A DNA stretch of 64,000 nucleotides from Chrysopilus asiliformis (GCA_964034945.1 OZ035960.1:74808585-74872584), one strand, 5' to 3'; shown: positions 11,401 to 20,947, numbered from the stretch's first letter. Notes: generated by a model from the letters alone, not told the origin. Translations and numbers: made by a program.

Positions 11401-14400
11401 TTGTGCTATTCATTGAAGTCGCTGCAATAATGATATTCATAAAAAAAAATGTTTCAGGAAAAGTGAGTTTTTCGAATAACTGCAATATGTTTACAGCCCG
11501 GAACTTCACAGTTAATTTTGCAGGAATCGCCGAAACTAAAATCAAAGGGATTATCGAATGCATCTGAGGTTTCTTCGATATATCGACTGTTGTACCACGA
11601 ATATTTAAAGAGTTTAATATATTATGGTGATGATAGCTGATTTTAAACTAGTGACTGCAATTTTATAATTATTTCGTAAATGCAAATTTACATCATGATT
11701 CGCAAGAACGACGCTATCCGAAAAATGTCTGACGAAGTTTTTCCAAACTCTAAAACTGTATAGGTACATCAAGTGGTTGAATTTGTCCGATTGTACCGGC
11801 TGGTATGATCTTCAGATTTATAGTTGTGGCAGAAAGAGTAGATTCTGCCACTACTCTAGGACAATGTCCACTCCACGAATCAATCAAAAAAATACTTGTA
11901 GGTTGGGCATTTGGAAAAAACCTCTTAGCCATATCTGGAAATTATCGGAAATACAGGATATTTTTCTGTCAATTGAGCGATATATTTGAAAATGGCAGTT
12001 TTACCTGAAGTAAGTTTTTCAGATTTCGAAGATTCTACTTGAATGTTATGAGTACCTGTTTTACACCTGGTTCGAATCTTCCTGCATGCGTCTCTAGCTG
12101 AAATCTTCTTTGGTCCGAATTATAGACACTTAGCAATCCACTTTGTCTAATCTGCTGTTTGATTATTGCAACAAACTTTATTTTAAAGCTCGTCTGAGTT
12201 TTCCAATATTTTTTTGCGAAAATTTATTAATTTTTCTGAACACAATTCGGTTTGCTGCTTTAAAAGTTTTCAGCTAGGTTTGTTACAGCATCACAAATCG
12301 TATATCGTCAAAATTGATGCCTATCAATACCCATTTACGTAAATCGTTATCGTGCATTATATATCACGAGCTACTCGCCGATTTAATGATTATTTTTTGA
12401 TGGGTTTTGTTTTTAGTTAAGGGTTTTTATTGAGAGAATCAAAGTTCGTTGCCTACTTTGGTCTGCCGTTCCAGAACGCAATTCAGGAAAAAAACTGGCT
12501 GGGAAAAGGGTTTCCCTTGGAATTTTCTGAAACTTTTCTCTCCCCTTGAAAATTTTATGAAAAAATCTGTTCGCAATATTTGTTGTAAAAAGCTTAGGCC
12601 ATTTCCTTTTATTTTCATGTAAAGACCATGCATCTACAATAAGCAGCGCATTTTTTATGTTTTTTTTTCATCGATCGTTTTCTGCCAACTTAAGAGCGAG
12701 ATGCGTGTGGGACGACAGAGACCTATCGGATGACGACAAGCAGGCAACGAACGAACTTCGATTCTCTTGTATCTGTCATTCATCTTATTACATACTCCCT
12801 ACATCGCCAGCGTCTCATTCAGCGCTAATGAGTGCGAATTCGTTCACCATAAGCCCATTGTAAAATCACCATTGTCGGAACTCAATTTTTTGGAGAAATT
12901 ACCATTCAAATTAAAAACGCCAAAAGCGCCGCCTGCGGGCAACATTAGCTATTTTTTTAAATGCTCGTCACCAGATGGAAAAATTACCCAACCCAATACA
13001 CTATTCTCCATAGCAAATTTTCCAGTTCGTTGTTTATGGAAGTTACAAAGAATCCCAGTGCTGCTTTGATAAATATATTACACGGAAAAATCGAATAATA
13101 TCCAACCGCCAAAAATGACGGATAAAGTAAATCCAAAGTGAAGCAAAACAATAGTTCTTGCCAGCTTCCTCTCATCTCCACCACAGCGCATTTTCATTAT
13201 GTTCTACCAGTCATTAATTGGTTTCATACATTCACCCGAGTCCCGCTCTTCTGTAAATAATTGATAGAATTCGTACGCACAGTTATAGCTGCGGGTCGTC
13301 TGTGCGAAGTGGTAAGTTAGGGGGCAGAATCAAGGGTGGCTTCATGTAACTTATTTTCGACCGACCAACTAATCGAAGGAAATGTTTAGTCGGCGAAAAA
13401 TGATTAAACAGGCCAACACTCACAGCCGTCGCACACTTCAACTAAGCTATTTGAGCGAGGCTAGCTATAGTTACATAGCTTAGCTGGGTTAGCTCTATCG
13501 TTGCACACTTGAGCTAAACTACGCGGCGATATTTAAATAAATGTACGCCATCAGTTGTATGCAATTGGCACTTACACATTTATGTCCACAAAATACTACA
13601 CTTTTGCAAACACCGATTCTACACTGTATAACGCCGAAAATATTTATATGTGAGTGTCAGCGATGCCAGCGAAGTCGTTCGCGTAGTTGAGGTCTGAACT
13701 ACGCAAGCGAGCTTAGTCCGCGTCGCCCATGACAACGCGATGTAGTTTCATAGTTTCGCTGAAGTGTGCGGTCGCCAATGCAAATGCTAAGGATTTTACT
13801 TTCAGCGAGAAACTTAGTTCACGTAGTTCAGCTCGCTTAGCTCAAGTGTGCGACGGCTGTCATTCTGGTGCATACGATATAAGAGTCTCTTAAAGGTAAT
13901 TTGAGATCTCTGAATCCGAATAAATAGGTTTAAATACATAATTATAATTTGGAAATCAGCAATTCCTTTTTTCTTCATATCTAAAAAAGTAGACCTGGTA
14001 CAGCCAAACTACTGCTAGATTCAGACTAAAAATTAATTTTTTTTTTTTACATTAGAATTTTCTTCGACTAGTTAATCTAAAAATTTCAATCGAGTTAGTC
14101 GATCGAATGTTACATGAAGCCACCCCAGATTTTTGCTCTGAAAAACGATTGACTCTATACATCTTTATATAATACATGGTCTGTGGTTAAATCCTAAAAG
14201 TTTTGAGACTTAAATTTTTTTGTCTGAACATAAGTTACCAAGTTTCGCGGGTTTCACACATCTATCAAAAGCTTAATAAACGATTCCATACTTAATAAAT
14301 TTAATTTAAAAAAAAATAATAAATAATTTTTCATTTTTGCAGCTGGTATGAAATTAAAAAGATTAAAAAATGCTTTTGATGCACAATTTGTCTACACTCC

Positions 14401-16096
14401 ATTACCTCCAGAGTATCAGGACGTCCATGTAATTGCCGGATTATTAAAATTATATTTGCGGGAACTGCCGGAACCTTTGCTCACTTATGATTTGTATGAA
14501 AATTTCATTCAAGCAGCGCAAACGGAAGAGAAGGAACGAAAAAATGCAATTTTGAATGCAATAAACAAACTTCCTTTTGAAAACTATGAAAATCTAAAGT
14601 ATCTGGCGAATTTCTTATGGTGCTTATGCCAGAAACAGAATCAAAACAAAATGTCATCTCAAAATATTGCAATAGTTATATCCCCAAACATTCTGTGGCC
14701 ACCAAACAATTCCACAGACACATCTGATTATATCGGCCAAGTAAACAGCACTGCTGCTGTTAATACCATTGTAGAACTCTTGGTTAGTGAATATGGATTT
14801 TTCTTTGACAGTGAAGTGGATTTCTTTCAGACTATATCGCGTGATAACATTTTCATAAGCACTGGTTCACAAAGTACCACCATTTATTCTACAGAAAAGG
14901 AAGTATTGCCGATTCTTGAGTCCGTAGCTAAACAATCTGGAAAGCCAGGTCATTCAAGAAATAACAGTCACGATGCTAGTCTGATATTTATGGGTAGCAA
15001 CGATTCATGCTCCCTCACACGTAGTCAATCTAACGGTTCATTATCAGATAATTCGAGTCAAACGTATCCTGAAAGCCCAAGGCTACCGGCGAGACGAAAA
15101 CATAATAAGCCGTCTGCACCTACACCACCAAATAAAACCAAGCTTTCTAGCAACACGGAATCTAGAGGACAAAAAAAAATGACTGCTGGTATAGAAACCA
15201 CTGAAGATGACATATCGGTTGTGACACTGCTGGCGACTGGTACTCAACAGACACAAAAATGTGACGGATTTTCTCAGACTCCTGCAGTTATAAATGCAAC
15301 ATCTTTACATGTAATTTCGAAACCCGAAAAACCGCCTAGGCCAGCTCCAGTTGAATGCAGCACACTCAACAGATCGACATATAAGAATCGCTCAGCTGAA
15401 AAATTGTCTTGGACTAATCGGCCAATTGCAATGCCTCGTACAAGTTTAAACGCTACAAAAAGTACAGAGAATATAACAATCGAGGACCAAAGTGTGAATT
15501 TAAGGAATAAATCGGATGCCCGTGAAAAACCTGCAATACCAGAACGTCCTTCAACTCTTGTCAGGCCTCTGAGTTTCAAAAATGACCCTCAAAAACCATT
15601 TAATTCTGATGGGTCGATAAATATTGAAGCAAATAATAATAGTCTTTTAAAAAAGGCATCTAGCTTTAGAAGTACGACCGGTTCAAATTTGCTAAATTCG
15701 AAAAGTCCCAGCAATAATTCAAATGGGAATAGTGCATCAAATAGTAATAATGTTGCAGTCGTGAGTGGTTATAATAGTAAAACCACCTTGGAGCGTGCTC
15801 AGTTTTACAATGTCGATAAAAAACAAGTGGCTATTGTAGATGTACAGACAGGGACTGATCAACCTCTTAGTACAGTGACGGCAACACCAAATAAAAAGAA
15901 AGAATTCTTCAAAGAAGATTCTTCGGAAATTGAAATATTATATCATGACAATACCATATGTGATGTGTCAATGCAAAACGAACAAATTTCCCCGTTACCC
16001 AGGGCATATGATGCGAAAATAAAAAGGCCACAGGTACCTGCACCTCCACCACCAACAAGTCGTCCAAAATTGGAAAATGATTCAACGCATTTATAG
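2208..16096 (+). CDS. RhoGAP92B: RhoGAP92B-like BAR/RhoGAP protein (RICH/ARHGAP17 family), 5' exon(s) outside window
   Basis: Four exons are visible: 2208-2443, 2501-2676, 2726-3116 and 14343-16096. They join in one frame through GT-AG introns of 57, 49 and 11226 nt, giving about 850 residues plus an unseen N-terminus. The first 240 or so residues are a charged helical BAR region (membrane binding). The RhoGAP domain starts at IFGISLKEHL (about 2989) with the arginine finger in EEGLLRVG (Arg codon 3104-3106), then YLRELPEPLLTY and NKMSSQNIAIVISPNILWP in the last exon. The tail is long, Ser/Asn-rich and proline-rich (KPPRPAP, PAPPPPTSRP), typical SH3-ligand sequence. By family knowledge it should stimulate GTP hydrolysis by Rac/Cdc42-type GTPases at membranes; no substrate can be read here. 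No frameshift or stop is seen, so I judge it functional. Confidence 0.88.
2501..2676 (+). CDS. RhoGAP92B: RhoGAP92B-like exon, middle of BAR domain
   Basis: Acceptor CATGCTATAG at 2491-2500 and donor GTAAGT at 2677. It encodes DLEKTIANFIVDSE... to ...YNYVKRSFE, all predicted helix. It exits in phase 0. Confidence 0.85.
2726..3116 (+). CDS. RhoGAP92B: RhoGAP92B-like exon, end of BAR and start of RhoGAP domain
   Basis: Acceptor TTTTTTTTAG ends at 2725; donor GTAAGT at 3117. It encodes the last BAR helix (NAQKLNENAVKLNHIK...) and the first RhoGAP segment with the catalytic arginine finger. The exon ends four residues after that arginine, in phase 1, so the 11.2 kb intron cuts the GAP domain right behind its catalytic loop. 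Confidence 0.87.
3323..3661. mobile_element. Harbinger-like MITE (TIR GGCGTTYTCGRCTGG), copy 1
   Basis: The left end GGCGTTCTCGGCTGGCA and right end CCAGTCGAAAACGCC are inverted. The interior (repeated GAGCA/TGCTC words, a segment around 3420-3450 reading as GAAGAAGAATCCAAGAAATC) matches the element at 62075-62594 over most of its length in opposite orientation. No coding capacity and no clear TSD here; the sister copy has a TTA duplication. Confidence 0.7.
3737..4522. mobile_element. hAT-type MITE with 8-bp target duplication
   Basis: It begins TAGGGATGCAACATCG and ends CGTTGGCATCCCTA. The 8-bp direct repeat TCTAGCAC lies at 3729-3736 and 4523-4530, the TSD length expected of hAT. Subterminal regions are full of ATCGATG/CATCGAT words (3760-3860 and 4405-4505). 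The middle (about 3940-4290) is a copy of dispersed family E, so it is either nested or the families overlap. No transposase. Confidence 0.85.
4531..5225. other. no recognised feature
   Basis: AT-rich intronic sequence. Short open frames occur on both strands but show no domain, splice signal or similarity to anything else in the window. A GCATAGAGTGCTTAGACATAGAGTGCTTAG direct duplication sits near 4960-4990. Confidence 0.4.
5226..5715 (-). mobile_element. short Helitron-type element
   Basis: Read on the - strand it starts TCTATATATATAAAA right after an A, continues GTTTAACCTGATTGACTGAC, and ends GTAAGCTAG followed by T. These are Helitron terminal rules (A|TC ... CTRR|T), and the A-T-rich start resembles common insect Helitron 5' ends. 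The 3' hairpin is weak (AAAATTTT core), which lowers confidence in that end. It carries a diverged dimer of a 122-bp repeat. Confidence 0.55.
5300..5500. repeat. diverged dimer of a 122-bp repeat
   Basis: CAGATTCGTGATCAGCGACT at 5337 recurs as CGGATTCGTTATCAGCGATC at 5459, exactly 122 bp apart. The intervening ACAGGACCTTCCGTT block matches the unit of the 22490-23120 array, which has the same 122-bp period in the opposite orientation. Confidence 0.65.
5716..5923. other. short spacer with a motif shared with 58.4 kb
   Basis: GAAAAGGAAATTAAGGAAAC near 5872 recurs at about 58409, suggesting a fragment of the same unknown element at both places. Nothing else recognised. Confidence 0.35.
5924..6660. 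repeat. 163-bp tandem repeat array, about 4.5 units
   Basis: CTATGTTA starts units at 5924, 6087, 6250, 6423 and 6586 (steps 163, 163, 173, 163). Each unit carries GAAACTACTGAACCGATTGG, a TTTGGCATAGATGTTCG block, CCATTAAAAAGTAG and a GGGGGAGTAAGGGGAGGGGG purine run. It is G-rich for this region. Open frames across it are repeat artefacts. It runs straight into a Helitron-like 3' end at 6702, so it probably belongs to a Helitron. Confidence 0.85.
6675..6702 (+). mobile_element. Helitron 3' terminus
   Basis: The hairpin ACCCG-gcaacga-CGGGT (6675-6691) is followed by ATGCAAGCTAG and then T, a classic Helitron end: GC-rich hairpin about 10 nt before CTRR|T. The 5' end is not identified; no Rep/helicase frame is present, so it is a non-autonomous copy that includes the 163-bp array. 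Confidence 0.7.
6703..8034. other. no recognised gene; AT-rich intron sequence
   Basis: 6825-6870 (ATATCGAAAAAACATCGATATTTTTTGAACCCTAG) resembles the end of an ATCG-rich hAT MITE like the one at 3737. 7500-7870 carries a CCATAACTTTTGAACGG...ATATCTCGAGAACGG block of the kind found in several dispersed repeats here. No coding sequence is supported. Confidence 0.4.
8035..8577 (-). pseudogene. C-terminal part of an unnamed TE-associated protein, one nonsense codon
   Basis: On the - strand the frame reads SATMHKVLFHGKLIIEKSIL, then LKQLLEEA, a TAG stop at 8263-8265, and continues in the same frame ESKNKDYRHFR...LLLSSDPFLASLR to a stop at 8035. The pattern (HK.L.HG..II...ILP...L.EEA.E.RNKD.R.FR ... 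LLLSSDP) is one I know from repeated, uncharacterised insect and cnidarian proteins that behave like transposon products. I cannot name the superfamily or catalytic motif. It is truncated at its 5' end and broken by one stop, probably a former Gln codon. Confidence 0.6.
8582..8988 (-). mobile_element. 407-bp non-autonomous Helitron
   Basis: On the - strand it begins TCCTATAATATAATACGAGG directly after an A and ends with the perfect hairpin CCGAGC-ATG-GCTCGG, then TCTTCCTGG, followed by T. All Helitron hallmarks are present: A|TC start, 3' GC hairpin about 5 nt before CTRR, T after it, no TIR, no TSD. The interior is non-coding. Confidence 0.75.
8989..9740. other. no recognised feature
   Basis: AT-rich intron sequence with short open frames that show no domain or splice support. 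Confidence 0.4.
9741..10653. mobile_element. TIR element with internal copies of its terminal word
   Basis: 27-bp perfect TIRs start TAGGGTAGGAGCGGGCATGT at 9741 and end at 10653. If the outer TA is the duplicated target, the element proper starts GGGTAGGAGC, as in Tc1/mariner-type MITEs. The word GCGGGCATGTTGAAT occurs at both ends and again, in either orientation, at about 9768, 10083, 10107, 10431 and 10461. No transposase frame. Confidence 0.8.
10654..10800. repeat. AT-rich low-complexity tract
   Basis: T runs and TTATTATTATAATATT simple sequence, then AAATAAATAAATAAATAAAC. Nothing else. Confidence 0.7.
10804..11374. mobile_element. Harbinger-like MITE, TTA target duplication
   Basis: The left end AGCGTCGTTGTCATT and right end AATGACAACGGCGCT are inverted with one mismatch, flanked by TTA at 10801-10803 and 11375-11377. 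Three-base TWA duplications are typical of PIF/Harbinger. CAAGTTACTTG words lie just inside both ends. The interior CTCAGAAAATTTTAGGTTAT is shared with the element at 59012-59498, so both belong to one family. Non-coding. Confidence 0.75.
11454..11960 (-). pseudogene. DDE transposase relic (pogo/jerky-like), C-terminal part
   Basis: The frame reads FLIDSWSGHCPRVV...IPAGTIGQIQPLDVP, with a catalytic-type Asp in LIDSWSGH and the IQPLD motif. It then shifts frame to YSFRVWKNFVRHFSDSVVL, and after further damage to LFKYSWYNSRYIEETSDAFD, ending with a Cys-containing tail (CKINCEVPGCKH) before a stop at 11454. Order and motifs fit a Tc1/pogo-superfamily DDE domain. At least two frame breaks make it dead. 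The N-terminal DNA-binding part is not seen. Confidence 0.65.
11961..13333. other. no recognised feature
   Basis: Intron sequence of mixed composition. 12690-12850 is less AT-rich (GACGACAGAGACCTATCGG, GCAGGCAACGAACG) but has no convincing coding frame. It may hold more of the transposase relic, but I cannot align it by eye. Confidence 0.35.
13334..14125. mobile_element. TIR element (GGGTGGCTTCATGTAAC) split by a MITE
   Basis: GGGTGGCTTCATGTAAC at 13334 is matched in inverted orientation by GTTACATGAAGCCACCC ending at 14125. Similarity continues inward with gaps (CGACCGACCAACTAATCG against the complement of CGAGTTAGTCGATCG). The MITE at 13422-13860 sits inside, so this element is the older one. 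No coding sequence. Confidence 0.65.
13422..13860. mobile_element. MITE with 17-bp TIR (ACAGCCGTCGCACACTT), copy 1
   Basis: Perfect 17-bp inverted ends ACAGCCGTCGCACACTT and AAGTGTGCGACGGCTGT. Inside are AGCTTAGCTGGGTTAGCTC and related AGCT-rich words. A second, truncated copy lies at 58918-59680. No TSD is obvious. Confidence 0.8.
14343..16096 (+). CDS. RhoGAP92B: RhoGAP92B-like terminal exon: rest of RhoGAP domain and proline-rich tail
   Basis: The acceptor TTCATTTTTGCAG ends at 14342. The first codon is completed by CT and reads on as GMKLKRLKNAFD. About 160 residues finish the RhoGAP fold (YQDVHVIAGLLKLYLRELPE, NIAIVISPNILWP). The other ~420 residues are low-complexity: Asn/Ser runs, RRKHNKPSAPTPP, EKPPRPAP, and PAPPPPTSRP near the end. 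The tail is expected to be disordered and to bind SH3 proteins, as in the vertebrate relatives. Stop TAG at 16094-16096. Confidence 0.9.
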
Positions 16097-16136
16097 AACT
16101 AAATTATTGTTATTTACTGGTACTCTCTAAAAAGTG

Positions 16137-16142
16137 AATAAA
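16137..16142 (+). other. polyadenylation signal of the RhoGAP92B-like gene
   Basis: AATAAA lies 41 bases after the stop codon, overlapping a second AATAAA-like run. It is the first good signal downstream of the gene. Confidence 0.6.
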
Positions 16143-17090
16143 ATAAAATACTTTTTATAGTATACTAACAAAGAAAATAGCAAATTGCGTTTAAAGTACT
16201 TGATGCATATATATAATATAAAAACGGTTAGATATTTTGCAAAAGTTTTTTTTCTTTATTTACCGTAACTAAGTCATTTTCAAAATTATTGTTCTTTAAT
16301 ATTTTTAGTCATGAAATGAAATACAAATATATCTGCTATACAGACATTTATGATGTGCTGGATTGTTTATAATGTTTTATGGTATCACACATTGAATTAA
16401 TATCGGTAGTAAACATTGGAGCCCCCTTCCGTTATATGAGTCCCATTTCCGGGGCATATGCGTCCCATTTCCGGAGCATATGCGTGCCATTTCCGGGGCA
16501 TATGCGTGCATAACTTCCGAATGCATTTGTTGCTTATATATGTATATAAAGGTTTGCGCTATCTAATGTTTCCAGTCAAAGTGAGTTTTGTTGATTTTTA
16601 AAAAAATCTGCCCATCGAAAAGGCAAAAAATTCATTATAATTAGATTAATGCGTCACGTATTACATGTGTTTCTGTTTTGTTCAATATTTACGTTGTTTT
16701 TTTTTAATTTTATGTTGAAATTTTATTCACTTGTTTCCCCAATTTAACTAAAAAAACCCCAGTGGACCTGGGGCATTTAGATAATCTGAGACCCTAGGCG
16801 CGGGGAAAATTTTAGGCCCCCATGAAACTTTAAGTTGTCCAACCTTTTTCGGATCATACTCTGACTCCAGATTTTAAAAATATTCATGCCCCTTCTTTTA
16901 TAAAGTTGTCAAACAAAAGACAACAAAATGCGCCGCAAGCAAAATATCTTTGTCCATTTTTTTTTGAAAAGCGATGCTAATTTTTGGGCTGTAATGAATC
17001 TCTCAACTCTAGAGCCTTGTATGTGCTGAAAAATTATAATTCAGCACATCGATTATTCCAAAAAAAGGAGAGAATTCTCACTAATGTAAC
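16143..17090. other. intergenic sequence with a 22-bp minisatellite
   Basis: Downstream of the RhoGAP gene. At 16436-16510 a 22-bp unit (CCCATTTCCGGGGCATATGCGT) is repeated just over three times. The rest is AT-rich and has no coding support. Confidence 0.6.
16436..16510. repeat. 22-bp tandem repeat, about 3.3 units
   Basis: Units start at 16442, 16464 and 16486 with CCCATTTCCGG (GCCATTTCCGG in the third), each followed by a GGCATATGCGT block. Confidence 0.8.
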
Positions 17091-17099
17091 ATTTGATTT

Positions 17100-19150
17100 A
17101 TTGGTGATTGATTGAATTCGATATTTATTTGAAGTACACTGAAAGAAAGGTGGGGCTGGGGGTCATTTTTGATTTGAGGGCAGAGAGATATTTTAACCCG
17201 TAGTGTGAAGGGGTCATATGTGTGCAGTGAGTTGAGGCATAAACAAATTATATAAAGACTGTTTTTCTCTAACAACTCAGCTTTGAAAAATAATACCCCA
17301 AAGCAGCAGATATGCATGCGGTTGGCAGCGCACACGAGCAGCGGAGCATGTCGCTTGGCCGAAGAAAAACATTGAAATCGTCTTCAAATGAAGTTTTACC
17401 GAAATCGTAGTTTTCTAGAACTTTTGGGAAAGTATCGCTAGCTTGTTTATGAGAATAACGTCCGGGAGGTGGACGGAAGGGGGTCGAAGTCGGCGAAAAC
17501 TCGAAATCGCAAAAACTTTAAAAATTTGTAACATCTGAACGGCTTCCCCGATTGAGATGATATTGAACATTTTGGAAAGATACAAAAAAAAATATTTTTT
17601 GACACCTTTCCCCTCACTGTCAGATTGTAAAATTCAATTTAGTGACAAAATTTAAAATATCTCAAAAAGACATTTTTATTGATTTTTTCTATAAATACCT
17701 ACCATTATATCATACAAATTCGCCAAATAAAATTTGGGAGTTGTTGATTTTTAAAAAAATTTCAAAAAAAATCAAATACAAATTTTTTTTATATATTTTA
17801 CTGATTTTCGGTTGGTTTTTATGTTTTATGTACATAATATTATTGCAAAAGTTTTAGGAGATTAAAATTAATTAGAAATTCATTTAAAAGAAAATGTTTT
17901 AAATGTATCACCATTAGAAACATTTTTTACTTCGAGAAAATTTCCGTCTCGAATAAATCTGTGAAAATTTTGAGTTCCTGGAAGTGTTTTGACACTTTGA
18001 AACCTTTGAAGTTGTTGCTGTTTTTCTCGAAATATTTTAAATTTTGTCACTAAATTGAATTTTACAAATGACGGTGAGGGGAAAGGTGTCAAAAAAAATT
18101 TTTTTGTGACGGTGAAATTTAATTATTTTTCCAAAACGTTCAATATCATCTCAATCTGTAAACCAGTTCAGAAGTTACAAATTTTTAAAAATTTTATGAT
18201 TTCCAGTTTTCGCCGACTTTGACCCCCTCCCCTCCGCCTACCGGACGTTTTTCCACCAAACAAAAAAATACGGGTAACTTTTTTTAGGTCCCTTACTACA
18301 TCCAAATGAAAAAAGTTAAAAAAAAACAGAGGTGACTTCCAAGCTCCATACAAGTCGAGTATGAGTTGGTGTGGAATTAACCTTTAACGGTTCTTACATA
18401 TCTCTAACGGTTCATGAGAAAATTTGAAAAACATAATTTTTCACATAATTTTTCTCTTTTGAAACTTTAAATATTGCAGAGGAGTCATGTGATGCTCATA
18501 TCTGTTTTTTTTTTCAATTATTTAAATTATGCTTTAAATTGTTTAACGAACATAAATTTACTTGCTTTATTAAACTACAATTCTGTGGAAATTTGCTAAA
18601 ACTTGATATTTACATTCTTAAAATTTTTAACAAAGCAATGTAAAAATATGAACAAAATATAACAAGATAAAATTTTTAGTTTGCTGATTATTTTAACGTT
18701 TAAAATTCAAAATAAATTTTTAATTATCGAACAAACTAAAAATTTTGTCATGTCACATAATTATTGTAAGCAGTCAAAATATTCAAATCGAAAACCTATG
18801 AGGAAGGAAAAAATACCCCAAACCCAAACACACTTGCCCCCGCTTCGTGTCGCTTCCATAAGACTTCAACGAGAATAAAACTAGGAAAGAAAACCGGTCT
18901 TAACAAAGGGCGAACTGAAGCAGCAACATGTATAGGCGATCACCACGGCTGCTCGTGGCTTCTCGTGGGCGCTGCCAACTAGTCGGCAGCTGATGGGGTA
19001 TTATTTTGAATTTCGGTTTTGCACTAAGTTGAGTTGTTAGAAAAAAATAGTCTTTATATAGTTTGTTTATGGTTGAGGGGACATAATTTTTAATCCGGAG
19101 GTAGGTAGAGACTCGTTTTCGATGTGAATGGTGGTGGGATCATTTTTGGT
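17100..19150. repeat. foldback-like region with long imperfect inverted arms
   Basis: The arm 17457-17670 (AACGTCCGGGAGGTGGACGG ... GACACCTTTCCCCTCA ... ATTTAGTGACAAAATTT) is the reverse complement, at moderate identity, of 18024-18252. A second pair, 17245-17345 and 18945-19065, shares TGGGGTATTATTTT and AGTCTTTATATA in inverted order. The whole could fold into a stem of more than 200 bp. No protein is encoded; it may be a Foldback element or two opposed copies of one repeat. Confidence 0.6.
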
Positions 19151-19214
19151 CCGAGAGCGGGTGGAGCTTGTTTTGGCGCGAGGGGACAGGGCTCAATGGG
19201 TAGGTAGGGAAAAT

Positions 19215-19770
19215 AATTTTCATTTGCTATTGAGCGAAAACTGTCCTTAGGTTAAGACATACCCAATGGCGAAACCCTCGTAAAAATTACTCTGACGGTT
19301 CAGAAAATAACAGAAGACGTGTTCAGAGTTAAAGGGTGGGGTTGATTTTGTGGACGAAAACTGCTTAGAAGATGACCTACCCAATGGTGGAAACCGCCTC
19401 AAGCCTGTTCTAATGGTTCAGGAAATAGTAGAAAAGGGAGTCACAGTCTATGAGAGAAGCCGATATTAGTGAGCGAAAACTTTGCTTGGGGGACGATCTA
19501 TCCATCGACGAAAACCACGCCAATTGATCTCTGTTTCAGGAGAAGGGTTCACAGCCACGTTGATATTAGTGGGCGAAGACAGGTTGAGGATGATCTATCC
19601 AGTGACGAAAATCGCATTAATATTGTTCTAACTGTTCAGTAAATAGGATATGGGTTCAGAGTAAGGGAAAAGGTTGATATTACTGGGTTAAAACTTTTCT
19701 TGGGGGACGATCTACTCAATGGCGAAACCAGTTTTAAAATTGCTTTGGTTGTTTAGAAATCGCAGAAGAG
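19215..19770. repeat. imperfect tandem array of roughly 100-120 bp units, five copies
   Basis: The word CCAATGGCGAAA and variants (CCCAATGGTGGAAAC, CCATCGACGAAAAC, CCAGTGACGAAAAT, CTCAATGGCGAAACC) recurs near 19265, 19384, 19504, 19600 and 19715, each followed by a GTTCTAA(C/T)GGTTCAG-type block and preceded by GGGCGAAAAC-GATGATCTA. The last unit abuts the BEL/Pao fragment. Confidence 0.65.
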
Positions 19771-19774
19771 GTGA

Positions 19775-20192
19775 TTTCCGACCCCTTTATCCATTAACAA
19801 ACGATATCGATGTTGTAAATGTTCCAACTCCAAGACACTTCTTAACCGGCAGAGCTTTGTTTAGTTCATCCGATTACGTCAATCCAGATGTCCAAGCACG
19901 CATGATGTTAAGTGAACTCATGTTAATAAAAGATGAAAACCTCCAACCGTCACGTTGGATAATGGGCAGAGTCGATACTCACCCAGGATCAAATGGATTA
20001 GTTCGGGTAATCACACTTCAATGTAAGGGAACTAACTATATCAAACGACCAATAATGAAATTATGTAGATTACCAACGGAAGAACAATCACCAAAACGTG
20101 CCATAAAGATTTCAACTATGCAAAGCACCGTGACATCACTAAACAAAATTAATCCCCTTATGCTACCCGACCAACTACTCCCAAAATTATAA
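19775..20192 (+). pseudogene. BEL/Pao retrotransposon integrase C-terminus, fragment
   Basis: The frame contains VPTPRHFLTGRALF, LIKDENLQPSRWIMGRVDTH, PGSNGLVRVITLQ and YIKRPIMKLCRLP. This is the C-terminal integrase signature of BEL/Pao polyproteins (TP.HFL.GR... / NLPP..W..GRV...HPG.DG..RVV / .RP..KLC.LP). The linker after FSSSDY is shorter than usual, so an internal deletion is likely. No catalytic DDE, RT or LTR is seen; it is a relic. The upstream part of the frame belongs to the tandem array. Confidence 0.75.
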
Positions 20193-20947
20193 CCTCGACA
20201 CCAAAGAGACCATGTGACACAATGTCATCAGAAAAATCAATCAGTTGCAACAAACGAAGAAAAAACCACATGTCTAATTCGAGTTGTAAGTCTGGTAATT
20301 ATGAGTTACAATTTCAGATCAACATTTAAAAAAGTATGATGCTTCAATCGACGTGCAGCCAGTATGACGATACCGTCAACATCACATGAACTTCCTCTTG
20401 TTACTCCAAAACCATTCCCGAGATTAACTTCACGAACCATTAACAACTCTAGTAAGGTGCCCTCGGAAAATGTTAATTCCAAACATGAAATATCATCTCC
20501 GATGGTAAAAGCGAAGAAACATGTTGACAAAGGATCCTTCAGCAGAGCAACGACCTAGGTGACCCGAAACAACAATAGTCTTCTAAGTCTGCACTTTTGG
20601 AATTGCACTTTTGAGCCACCCCAAAAACATGTATTATATCAGTTCAGTTAATAAAATTCTTATTAAACGATAACTCGCATGACTTAAAAATCCCCCCACC
20701 AGCGGTGAGTTTATTTCAAAATTATCGTACGTTATTGGTAGGGGATTGTCCTAATTTGGGTAGATAAATAAATAAGCAGTATAATTGGCAGGATATGTTG
20801 AGCCAGAAGTCTAGCGAGGCCGGTCTCTGTTGGTTTTGCAAATATATTAATATACGATGCAGCTATGATAGTTCGTGTATTTTGATCAGGTGCTCGATTT
20901 TTAGTCAAAGATGAAAATCAATTGTCGTGAGAAAAATGTCGACTCCA
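20193..20947. other. sequence after the BEL/Pao relic, no feature resolved
   Basis: Could include the 3' part or LTR of the BEL/Pao element, but no second LTR copy exists in the window to prove it. A 64-codon + frame at 20364-20558 shows no domain. Confidence 0.35.

Larger units (their letters stand above)
3117..14342 (+). other. 11.2 kb RhoGAP92B-like intron filled with mobile elements
   Basis: The donor GTAAGT and acceptor TTTGCAG are canonical and the flanking exons join in frame. The intron holds Harbinger-like and hAT-like MITEs, Helitron-type elements, tandem repeats and two transposase pseudogenes, listed separately. The other two visible introns are only 57 and 49 nt, so the size comes from insertion. 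Confidence 0.85.

Noticed and set aside
12690..12863. Less AT-rich stretch as a coding exon
   Set aside because: Frames are short, overlap in several phases and contain no recognisable motif.
18945..18990. Helitron 3' end at GCTGCCAACTAGTCGGCAGC
   Set aside because: The CTAG sits inside the hairpin loop rather than after the hairpin, so the Helitron rule is not met.
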